40,905 nucleotides of DNA, from NCBI GenBank assembly GCA_016283195.1, contig JAEEML010000040.1, positions 1 through 40,905 on the forward strand, given 5' to 3'. Positions 1 to 6,707 of this stretch are shown here, piece by piece (positions within the stretch are counted from its first letter, which is position 1; every line of letters begins with the position of its first letter). The notes beneath the pieces were generated by a model, which was given only the letters and a program-made list of their open reading frames with translations, ran no database searches and was not told the DNA's origin. Source of the stretch: Deltaproteobacteria bacterium. Its GTDB lineage: Bacteria > JAEEML01. The position numbers and the translations under genes are program-made.

Positions 1-1675
1 CCTGATCCACATCGAGCGCAATTATGCTGGGCGGGGCCAGCTTTTCCTCTATTTGGCTATAAATAATAAGCGCCAAAAGTAGGCTAAAAGCGCCGGCAAA
101 AAGCCACTTATTGGCTCTATTGGCTCTTAGGTGTAGCCCCAAAATGGCCGAGAGATAATAGAGAATAGCGCCTAAAAAAGTAAAATGCGGGTTAGGTAGT
201 GGCGGCAAATTAAGGCTATTTATAAATATGGCAATTTGGTCAATAATATAAGCAAGATACCCAGAGATGAGCGCTGCCATATCGGCAGCCCACGGCCAAA
301 ACGGGCTGATAAAGGCGCCCACTGAACCTGTGGCTACCAGTAGAGCTGCCGGCGGGATGGTAACAAGGCTACTAAAGAGGCCGGCCCAGGAGCTTAGGCC
401 AAAAAAGTAATTGCTTAAGGGCATGGTAGCCAGAGTTGCCACGATAGAGACACAAAATAGCCCCCAAAAATAGCGAAATATTGGCCAAAAGCGCCCCTTT
501 TTGAGCGGGCACCAGCTTAAAAAGGGGCGAGCCAAAATGAGCCCACCGGCGGCGGCGAAAGAGAGCAAAAAGCCGGGGCTAAAGAGCGCCACCGGCTCAT
601 AGAGCAAAATAATGAGAGCGGCTGTGGCCAGGTTATTGAGGGCGGCCGAGGAGCGCCCAAGAGCTAGGCCAGAAAAGACCAGGCCGGCCATGATGCCGGC
701 GCGTACTGTGGACCAGGAGGCGCCGGTAAAGAGCACATAAAAGACTAAAAAGAGCAGCACGCCTATAGCCGCCGCCTTTTGCGCCGGTAAGCCGCGCGGC
801 AAGCGCCAAAGCGAGAAGAGCATTTTAAAAAGAAAATAAATAAGCCCCAAAGTAAAGCCCACATGGAGGCCGGAAACAGCCAAAAGATGGGAAGTTCCGG
901 CCTGGGCATGGCGCGCACCGATAGCGCTGTCACGCTCGTCTTTTAGCCCTAAAATCATGGCTTTACTTATAATGGCGCTGGCTTTATCCGGCGCCATAGC
1001 GCTTAAGCGGGCACCGTAATTATGGCGAAAGTTTTCCAGTTTTTGGCGCAACCTAGCCATAAATGAGCTTTTACTATCTAGCGGCGCGGCCGTTATAGCG
1101 CGCAAAGAATAATGAATGCCCTCCATCTTTTCCGCCCGGGAAAAATCATGTTGCCCAAAATTGCGGCTTTGGTGAATTTCCCTTAAAGTGCCCCAAAGTG
1201 TTACCCGGCTATTACTTAGCCAAGTGCCGGGCGGCAAAGAGAGGCGCACTTTAAAAGGCTCTGGTTTGAGTTTCATATTTTTGAGGCAGAGTGAATCGGA
1301 AACTGTGGCTGTAGTTTGGTAATAAATCTCACCAGTTAAGCTTATGTGCTTTTGCGGCACTTCGTTGATGGTAATAAGCCACTCTACCGGCTTTTCCCGG
1401 CACTCCCTGGGCAGAGTGATTTGGGTTTCTGCTTTTTGGCGCAAAAGCTTGCCGCCAAGCAGCCCGAGCGCCCCAAAAGAAAGAGCAACAGTCAGCGGCA
1501 ACAAAATGGCTATCTTGTTATTTTTAGGCCACTTTTCATGGGCTAACGAGGTGGCGGCCAGGGCCAGTAAAGGCGGAATAAGAAGCCAATAGAGCGGTAT
1601 AGTAAACTCCGCAAGAGAAGCCAGATAAAGACTAAAAGCGAGGGCCAGAGCCGGTATTAAAAAAGGACAAGGCAT
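1..1675 (-). CDS. comEC: ComEC/Rec2 family DNA internalization channel (3' end cut by the window)
   Basis: Inner-membrane channel that passes single-stranded DNA into the cytoplasm during natural transformation. The reading frame runs from an ATG at 1675 (weak AAAGG upstream) leftward off the window, giving about 558 residues. An N-terminal hydrophobic stretch is followed by a soluble DUF4131/OB-like part with Cys residues, then the hallmark ComEC motif HLLAVSGLHVG (plus-strand about 870-905), and then many hydrophobic segments of the Competence domain. The visible end reads ALDVDQG, which matches the start of the C-terminal metallo-beta-lactamase-like domain (usually LDVGQGD); most of that domain lies outside the window. 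No other competence gene is adjacent. Family assignment is firm; activity cannot be judged from a partial gene. Confidence 0.93.
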   Translation of the reverse strand, partial: MPCPFLIPALALAFSLYLASLAEFTIPLYWLLIPPLLALAATSLAHEKWPKNNKIAILLPLTVALSFGALGLLGGKLLRQKAETQITLPRECREKPVEWLITINEVPQKHISLTGEIYYQTTATVSDSLCLKNMKLKPEPFKVRLSLPPGTWLSNSRVTLWGTLREIHQSRNFGQHDFSRAEKMEGIHYSLRAITAAPLDSKSSFMARLRQKLENFRHNYGARLSAMAPDKASAIISKAMILGLKDERDSAIGARHAQAGTSHLLAVSGLHVGFTLGLIYFLFKMLFSLWRLPRGLPAQKAAAIGVLLFLVFYVLFTGASWSTVRAGIMAGLVFSGLALGRSSAALNNLATAALIILLYEPVALFSPGFLLSFAAAGGLILARPFLSWCPLKKGRFWPIFRYFWGLFCVSIVATLATMPLSNYFFGLSSWAGLFSSLVTIPPAALLVATGSVGAFISPFWPWAADMAALISGYLAYIIDQIAIFINSLNLPPLPNPHFTFLGAILYYLSAILGLHLRANRANKWLFAGAFSLLLALIIYSQIEEKLAPPSIIALDVDQ

Positions 1676-1876
1676 GAGGGCCTTTTAGCCTGTAATAACT
1701 CCGGCTGTCAAGGTGGAAAGAAGATGTGGACTGTTTTTAGTCTGCTATAGTTTACTGACAAAAATGTCGCATTTTAGCTGCACGCCGGCTGGCGTAAATA
1801 GCGAATCATAGCTGGATAGAAAATATAACAGCTTAATATTATTGCTAAAATTGAATAGGAATTTACCTCGGCGCTG

Positions 1877-1894
1877 TTTGGCACAGTTTTTGCA
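1877..1894 (+). promoter_or_regulatory. Candidate sigma-54 (-24/-12) promoter
   Basis: The sequence TTGGCACAGTTTTTGCA has the invariant GG (1880-1881), a 10-base spacer and GC (1892-1893). It matches the sigma-54 consensus TGGCACG-N4-TTGCW at almost every position. Transcription would start near 1905, about 78 bases before the start codon of the small membrane peptide at 1983. No enhancer-binding site was identified. Confidence 0.65.
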
Positions 1895-1982
1895 ATAGTT
1901 ATATTTGTTGCCGGCTGCTGGTAGGCTTTTGGCAATTTGGCCGATAAATTGATATAAGGCTTTTTTAAGCAAGGTGAAGACG

Positions 1983-2117
1983 ATGTTAGCAAAATTTTTT
2001 AAAGGATTAATACCGCTAAAAGTATTAATTATGTGTGGAGTTGCAATTTTAGTGTTTGCCTGGCTGGCCCTAAAAATTCCGCAATCGGCTTTGCGTGTTT
2101 TTAAGGTTTTACAGTAA
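1983..2117 (+). CDS. Small single-pass membrane peptide, 44 aa
   Basis: A 44-codon frame (begins MLAKFFKGLIP, ends FKVLQ) preceded by an AAGGTGAAG ribosome-binding site 4-6 bases before the ATG. It has a basic N-terminus, one hydrophobic helix (about residues 13-30, VLIMCGVAILVFAWLAL) and a short amphipathic basic tail. It lies alone between comEC and a FISUMP lipoprotein gene, downstream of a strong sigma-54 promoter match. I do not recognise the family. Size, one TM helix and stress-type promoter would suit a membrane-stress peptide or a hydrophobic type I toxin, but that is inference. Coding status rests on the RBS, the TM pattern and the promoter only. Confidence 0.5.
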   Translation: MLAKFFKGLIPLKVLIMCGVAILVFAWLALKIPQSALRVFKVLQ

Positions 2118-2392
2118 TTAGCGAAAATTATTGCATTTCCAAATCTCGATTTTTCTTAACTGCGCTACCCGTTTTTGTTCGCTACTATTTCGTGATTTTA
2201 TTCTGTTTGTGGGGAAACCTCCGCTACTTCCGAAGCTCTTTTTTAGGCGGGAAGGAAAACCTCACTTGTTGCGTTTGCGCTGATTTGCCGGCATTCCGCG
2301 CTCCGGGCTCTGTAGCTAAATTATCATACGTTTTAAATGGTTCTTCCCATCCATTCGTAAAAATGGAGAGAGGGGCTAGGGGTGAGGGCGCC
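2118..2392. other. Gene-free stretch with a half-palindromic CT-rich intergenic motif
   Basis: No convincing gene. Positions 2365-2388 read on the minus strand as CCCTCACCCCTAGCCCCTCTCC. This resembles the 'CCCTCACCC..CCCTCTCC' core of short intergenic palindromic repeats common in many proteobacterial genomes; the family resemblance is from memory. It begins five bases after the FISUMP stop codon at 2393. A CTAGGG/CCCTAG inverted pair (about 2376-2395) overlaps it. A possible 83-aa frame at 2192-2443 looks non-coding. Confidence 0.35.
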
Positions 2393-3328
2393 CTAGTCCT
2401 TAATGCAGCGGACAGAAATAGAGTAATTATCAGCAGCGTTTGAGTTTACTATGACTGTTTCGTTGGAATCGCCCTCTAATTGTAGTTCTATTCCATAGGT
2501 ATGAACCTCGGTACCGTCGTTTCCTCCTTCTGTTGCGGTTCCATGGAAGAAGGCCTCATAACCAACTGGTATATAGACGTCTTCATCACGCTCTGTAAAA
2601 TAATAACCAGCAGGCAGGGCAGAAAAATTAAACGCATCAGTTCCTGCATTGTTGGAGTTTTCCCAGAGAACACTTTTAGCAATAAGAGCCAGGAAGGCGT
2701 TGTCCGCTTGGCTTTCAACATATGATACCAGGTTGCTAAAATCTACTTCTGTCGGCAAGTGCCAACCAGTAGGACACACTTTTAAGGCATCTTCCCAGGT
2801 GTAGAGGCAGCCAAACTGTTCTACAAAATTGGCAACGCCACCTTCTTCGGGGTCGGTATTAGCTGTGCAAGTGACTTGGCTGCCGTCTGTTGCTTGGTCG
2901 GTAGCCATATTTTCGGCCATCCAGACTTGGTTGTCGATTTTGGTTACTTTATAAAGCCTGCCTTTGCTATCTGCCATGCTATCACAGTTTTTCCCGGCAT
3001 AGCCGGCCTCGCATGAAGAGCACTCGCCATTGCCATCTTTGCCATCTTTGCAGGTGCCGTTTTGGCAGGTGCAAGGTTTACACTCTGCGCCAAATTGGCC
3101 AGCTTTGCAGGTTTTCTGATTCTCATCGCTTGCAGCATCACTCTGGCCGTCACTATCGCTACTCGCGTCTTTGTCTTTGTCCTTGTCCTCGCCTTTTGGG
3201 CTATCACTCGGCTTTTGCTGCTCATTACCTGGTGTAGCCGGTTTTTCTTCTTCATGGTTACCGCAGCCGATAGCCAAAAAGAGGGCCAGCCCGGCAAAAA
3301 GAAGGATGTTTTTACATTTTTTCATCAT
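2393..3328 (-). CDS. FISUMP-domain lipoprotein with EGF-like Cys-rich linker
   Basis: Predicted secreted lipoprotein of 311 aa (310 if the second Met is used; AAGGAG lies 4 or 7 bases upstream). The signal peptide MMKKCKNILLFAGLALFLAIGC ends in a lipobox (AIGC). Next come a Pro/Asp/Lys/Ser-rich low-complexity linker (about 25-75, including QSDAASDE) and an EGF/laminin-like Cys module (about 74-118, CxxGxFGxxC...CxCQNGxC...CSSCxxGYxGxxC). The C-terminal half is a FISUMP domain (Fibrobacter succinogenes major paralogous domain): VWMAENM, CLYTWEDALKVCPTGWHLP, ALPAGYY and terminal VRCIKD. It is one of four FISUMP genes here and is divergent from the next one. Molecular function of FISUMP is unknown; surface exposure is inferred. 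Confidence 0.85.
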   Translation of the reverse strand: MMKKCKNILLFAGLALFLAIGCGNHEEEKPATPGNEQQKPSDSPKGEDKDKDKDASSDSDGQSDAASDENQKTCKAGQFGAECKPCTCQNGTCKDGKDGNGECSSCEAGYAGKNCDSMADSKGRLYKVTKIDNQVWMAENMATDQATDGSQVTCTANTDPEEGGVANFVEQFGCLYTWEDALKVCPTGWHLPTEVDFSNLVSYVESQADNAFLALIAKSVLWENSNNAGTDAFNFSALPAGYYFTERDEDVYIPVGYEAFFHGTATEGGNDGTEVHTYGIELQLEGDSNETVIVNSNAADNYSISVRCIKD

Positions 3329-3734
3329 ATTTCTCCTTGGCGCAAAAGCGCATAACGCACCGCTATTGGTGCAAAATTATTAAAGAAATTATAAATTGTG
3401 GATTGAGGAAAAATTAAATATGTGTTAAGATTAAATAAAGCGACTGAACTGAACTGAACTGAACTGAACTGAACTGAACATGATGTACATACCCTTAAAA
3501 GCCCGTAAAAGCTAGGGGAGTAAGTAGCACAAGCTGGGAGAACTTAGCAAGGGGGAAAAGCGGCGGAGCGGACAAGTAAAATTTATCATCGTGTTTTTGC
3601 GGGCAAAATCTAAAAAGCCTGGGAAAGCGGATTGCCTAAAAGTTAAGACCTCTGCTAAAGTGCTGCCGCGTTGGCCTTAGATATACCATGACGGCTAAGG
3701 TAGCGCGTAAGACACTTTAAAGAAAGGCTAACGT
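3329..3734. other. Divergent intergenic region between two FISUMP genes
   Basis: Holds the promoters of both flanking lipoprotein genes. On the minus strand a TATAAT element (about 3389-3394) lies upstream of the left gene, with no clear -35 box. The centre carries a pentanucleotide tandem repeat (3443-3477). No open frame with a credible start is visible. A weak GG-N10-GC match at 3622-3635 was not accepted as a sigma-54 promoter. Confidence 0.5.
3443..3477. repeat. Pentanucleotide tandem repeat (ACTGA)7
   Basis: Seven perfect ACTGA units plus a partial eighth (AC), in the intergenic region between divergent FISUMP lipoprotein genes. A change in copy number would shift promoter or operator spacing by half a helical turn, so it is a candidate contingency locus. 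Confidence 0.95.
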
Positions 3735-4391
3735 ATGAAAAAAGCTTTAATATTTATGGGGATTATGGCACTCCTTGCCAGCGGTTGCGGTAATGCGGAT
3801 TGCGAAACGGCCGACGGCACCCTGGGTACAGTTAAAATCGGCGATTATGAGTACAAAACCACCGTTATAAACTGCCAGACCATGATGGCCGAGAATATGC
3901 GCTCGTCGGCAGCCGACACGACAAACGGCATTTACGCCCCCGGCGGCCGAGAAGAAAATGTGGCCACCTATGGGCATCTTTATACCTGGGAGGCCGCTCT
4001 TAAAGTTTGCCCCAACGGCTGGCATTTGCCGTCTAAAAAGGAATTTAGCCAACTACTGCGTTATGTCAAACGCAACGCCAAGACGGAGAATGTTTGGCAA
4101 GCTTTGGTAGCCAAAGAAACTACCTGGACCAATATTTCCAATCAAGGAACCGATGAATTTGCTTTTGCTGCTCTGCCGGCGGGCTACTACGACGCGAGTC
4201 TGGCGGGTAATTACGGCGGCTTCGGCAGCGGCGCTTATTTTTGGGCGGCTACTGAGGAAGACAGTGAATTTGCCTATAGATTATCGCTTTACAGCATGGT
4301 CAATGATATGTCGTACTATGGTGTCCACGATGTAGATAGCGACGACAAAACTTTTGGCCAGTCGGTTCGTTGCTTTAAAGATGAAGAGTGA
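3735..4391 (+). CDS. FISUMP-domain lipoprotein
   Basis: 218-aa lipoprotein: signal MKKALIFMGIMALLASGC with lipobox ASGC, a short linker with one extra Cys pair, and then directly a FISUMP domain. Domain signatures are MMAENM, HLYTWEAALKVCPNGWHLPS, ALPAGYY, FWAATEE and the terminal VRCFKDEE. Unlike its divergent neighbour it lacks the Cys-rich EGF-like module and the Asp/Ser-rich linker. The start is supported by GAAAGG seven bases upstream of ATG. It is followed by degenerate 20-bp repeats rather than a clear terminator. Likely cell-surface; biochemical role unknown. Confidence 0.85.
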   Translation: MKKALIFMGIMALLASGCGNADCETADGTLGTVKIGDYEYKTTVINCQTMMAENMRSSAADTTNGIYAPGGREENVATYGHLYTWEAALKVCPNGWHLPSKKEFSQLLRYVKRNAKTENVWQALVAKETTWTNISNQGTDEFAFAALPAGYYDASLAGNYGGFGSGAYFWAATEEDSEFAYRLSLYSMVNDMSYYGVHDVDSDDKTFGQSVRCFKDEE

Positions 4392-4430
4392 TATGAACTG
4401 TACCCCATTTAGCAGACTGTCCAAGCTGTT

Positions 4431-4520
4431 CCAGACTGTGTCACCTGACACACTGTTGACACACTTTTGATATACCTGACACATTTTTGACACACCTGAC
4501 ACACTTTTGATACACTGTCC
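4431..4520. repeat. Degenerate ~20-bp tandem repeats
   Basis: About four imperfect copies of a 20-base unit resembling ACACTTTTGATACACCTGAC, with ACACTGTTGAC and ACATTTTTGACACACCTGAC variants, immediately downstream of a FISUMP gene. Each copy contains a TGACAC or TGATAC core. They could act as a binding array or be decaying repeats; there is no coding potential. Confidence 0.75.
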
Positions 4521-4581
4521 CAAAACAGCACAAAGCAGAAAAAAACTCTATAATTACGCGCTCTTGCCTGAGATTGCAATT

Positions 4582-4597
4582 TTGGCATGGAATTTGC
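4582..4597 (+). promoter_or_regulatory. Candidate sigma-54 (-24/-12) promoter
   Basis: TTGGCATGGAATTTGCC carries GG (4584-4585), exactly ten bases, then GC (4596-4597). It differs from the TGGCACG-N4-TTGC consensus mainly by C to T in the -24 box. The expected start near 4609 gives a ~35-base leader before the Rpn-family gene at 4644. Confidence 0.55.
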
Positions 4598-4643
4598 CTA
4601 AAAAAACGCAACACCAGCTAAATGGTGAGAAAAGGAGCAACTT

Positions 4644-5714
4644 ATGCGCATTCGAGTCACTAATGATGTCATCTTTCGGGCCCTCTTTGGCAATCCGGCC
4701 CACAAAGAGGTGCTTCTCGCCTTAATCAATGCCGTTCTTGGCGATAGCGGGTCAGAACTCATAAGGAGTATTGAGATTGTCTCGCCTTATAACCTCCCGG
4801 AAGTCTATAAGGCCAAGGAGAGCATTTGCGATATTAAAGCCATAAGCGAAAGCGGAAAGATTATCGACATTGAAATGCAGATGCTAAGAAAAGCCGATTA
4901 CATCGACCGCTCCATTTATTACTGCGCCCATAATTTAAGCTCCCAGCTTGAAAGAGGTAAATCTTACGGCGAACTGCACCAGGTAATCTGCATCAGCATT
5001 CTGGACTTTGAACTCTTTCCGGACGATGAAGAGCCCCATCATACCGCTCAGATGGTTGACCGCATAACCGGGAAGCCGCTAAGTGAAAAGATGGCTATTC
5101 ACTTTCTGGAGCTCCAAAAAGCGGAAAAATATGCTAATATTACAGCCGAACTTGCCGCTTGGGTGCGTTTTTTTGCCCACGCGCACGAGGAGAATTACAT
5201 GGAAAGCGCGGTTTCGGCCATCGGTGAGGCCCATAGCTTTTACCTGGAATTACTGAATAACACCAAGCTGGTAGGAGTGGCTGCCGACCGTGAACGGGCT
5301 TATCGTGACTGGATATCGCTGATTAAGAATAAAGAAAAGGATGATAAGAGAATTGCCGAAGCCAAGGAAAAGATAGCCGAAGACGAGAAAAAGATAGCTG
5401 AAGCCGAGAAAAAGATAGCCGAAGACGAGAAAAAGATAGCTGAAGCCGAGAAAGAGATAGCTGAAGGTAAGAAAGAGATAGCTGAAGGTAAGAAAGAGAT
5501 AGCTGAAGGTAAGAAAGAGATAGACTTAGTGCGAATTCAGCTTGAGCAAGAGCAAGCTGAGTTGCAAATACAAAGACAAACTATTGAAGAACAAGCAAGA
5601 CAAGAAAAAGCACTGGAAGCAGCTAAAAAGATGCTGGCTCTAAACATGGAGACTGCCACCATCTCCGCTGTAACTGGCCTTTCTGTAAGCGATATTGACG
5701 CTCTAAAGTGCTAA
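4644..5714 (+). CDS. Rpn family recombination-promoting nuclease (PD-(D/E)XK nuclease family transposase) with coiled-coil tail
   Basis: 356 aa. The N-terminal part (about 1-230) is typical of the PDDEXK_2/Rpn group: MRIRVTNDVIFRALFGN opening, then the catalytic strand pair CDIKA (D63) and IDIEMQM (E77, Q79), an E-x-Q variant of the nuclease core. These enzymes cleave DNA and stimulate RecA-independent recombination; they are labelled transposases, but no terminal inverted repeats are visible here. Residues 235-297 form nine near-identical heptads (KKIAEDE, KEIAEGK) predicted as a long charged coiled coil, encoded by 21-bp DNA repeats. A conserved-looking ~45-residue C-terminus follows. RBS AGGAG lies seven bases upstream. 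A sigma-54 promoter match precedes it. Confidence 0.85.
   Translation: MRIRVTNDVIFRALFGNPAHKEVLLALINAVLGDSGSELIRSIEIVSPYNLPEVYKAKESICDIKAISESGKIIDIEMQMLRKADYIDRSIYYCAHNLSSQLERGKSYGELHQVICISILDFELFPDDEEPHHTAQMVDRITGKPLSEKMAIHFLELQKAEKYANITAELAAWVRFFAHAHEENYMESAVSAIGEAHSFYLELLNNTKLVGVAADRERAYRDWISLIKNKEKDDKRIAEAKEKIAEDEKKIAEAEKKIAEDEKKIAEAEKEIAEGKKEIAEGKKEIAEGKKEIDLVRIQLEQEQAELQIQRQTIEEQARQEKALEAAKKMLALNMETATISAVTGLSVSDIDALKC
5346..5534 (+). repeat. In-frame 21-bp repeats encoding heptads
   Basis: Nine consecutive 21-bp units inside the Rpn-family gene. Units 2-5 alternate KIAEDEK and KIAEAEK; units 6-8 are nearly identical copies of KEIAEGK. High DNA identity between adjacent units suggests recent expansion by slippage or unequal recombination, changing coiled-coil length without a frameshift. 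Confidence 0.9.
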
Positions 5715-5798
5715 AAAGCTATTTGCGCTTAAAAGACCGCCGAGTGCCGGGGTAGTAGCAATCTCATCCACCATGGTTATTCCTCAGGCAAAGAACAG

Positions 5799-6704
5799 CT
5801 AGCCCTTAACCGCCCCGGCGGTGAGGCCGGAAACGAGATTTCTTTGCAAAGCAAAGAAGAGAGCCATAACGGGAATGGAGACGATGAGGGCGCCGGCGGC
5901 AAAGTGGCCCCAATCGACAGAATATTCGCCGATGAATTGCTGCAGCATCACTGGCAAGGTGTAAGAAGTTTCGTTGCTCATAAAGGTAGCGGCCAAAATA
6001 AATTCATTCCAGCCGGTCATAAAAGAGAAGAGGAAGGTGACGGCCAGAGCCGGCTTGCAAAGGGGCATGACAATTTGCCAAAAGACCCGAAAATGGCTGG
6101 CTCCGTCGATAATGGCCGCCTCTTCCAGCTCTTTGGGAATGGTATCGAAATAGCCCTTTAAATTCCACACACAGAAGGGAATGGAAGTAGTGGAATATAC
6201 AAGAATAAGTCCCAGCATTTGGTCCAGAAGACCCAATTTTTCAATAATGATATAAAGAGGGATCATCATCATGGTGCCGGGGAACATCTGGGTGACCAAA
6301 AAGGCCATGAGCCCGGCTCTTTGCCCGGGGAATTTAAAGCGGCTAAAGGCATAAGCGGCGGTGCAAGCCAAAAGAATACCCATGAGGGCGGTGGCAATGG
6401 AGACCACCAGGCTGTTAAAGAGCTGGCGGCCAAAGAGCCAAACCTCTTTATCTTCGGTGATTTTTGTCTCTTCGCCTTTATCGTTGGTAATGACCTTTTC
6501 CACCTTGATATTTTTGCTGCTGGTGAGCACCTCTTTAAAATTTTTGAGCGAAAACTCGGTGGGGAAGGGATTTACCGAGAGGTTAAAATTATTGCTGGTA
6601 CCCAGGGCAATTTGCACCACTTTTAACACCGGGAAGATGGTGATAAAGGTAAAGCAAATCAGGAAGATGTGCACAAAGATGAATTTAACTTTTTGCTTAT
6701 TCAT
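5799..6704 (-). CDS. malG: Maltose-type sugar ABC transporter permease (MalG-like)
   Basis: 301-aa inner-membrane permease of a CUT1-type sugar importer. One TM segment near the N-terminus (about 9-32) is followed by a periplasmic loop of ~55 residues rich in Lys/Glu, then five more TM segments. The EAA loop that docks the ATPase is present at about residue 194 (EEAAIIDGASHFRVFWQIVMP), and the C-terminus VKG is typical of MalG. It starts 3 bases after the stop of the MalE-MalF fusion, so both are in one operon. No MalK-type ATPase is encoded in the window; it must be shared or lie elsewhere. Confidence 0.92.
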   Translation of the reverse strand: MNKQKVKFIFVHIFLICFTFITIFPVLKVVQIALGTSNNFNLSVNPFPTEFSLKNFKEVLTSSKNIKVEKVITNDKGEETKITEDKEVWLFGRQLFNSLVVSIATALMGILLACTAAYAFSRFKFPGQRAGLMAFLVTQMFPGTMMMIPLYIIIEKLGLLDQMLGLILVYSTTSIPFCVWNLKGYFDTIPKELEEAAIIDGASHFRVFWQIVMPLCKPALAVTFLFSFMTGWNEFILAATFMSNETSYTLPVMLQQFIGEYSVDWGHFAAGALIVSIPVMALFFALQRNLVSGLTAGAVKG

Positions 6705-6707
6705 GGC

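Noticed and set aside
2192-2443. 83-codon frame on the plus strand
   Set aside because: No ribosome-binding site, unlikely composition, and it runs antisense into the FISUMP gene and over an intergenic repeat motif.
3443-3477. CRISPR-like array
   Set aside because: Units are five bases without spacers, so it is a simple tandem repeat; no CRISPR array or cas gene was seen anywhere in the window.
3620-3636. GG-N10-GC match upstream of the FISUMP gene at 3735
   Set aside because: The -24 element GGGAAAG is far from TGGCACG; only the -12 half fits.
4644-5714. Rpn-family gene as an insertion sequence
   Set aside because: No terminal inverted repeats or target-site duplications are visible around it; it is treated as a stand-alone nuclease gene.
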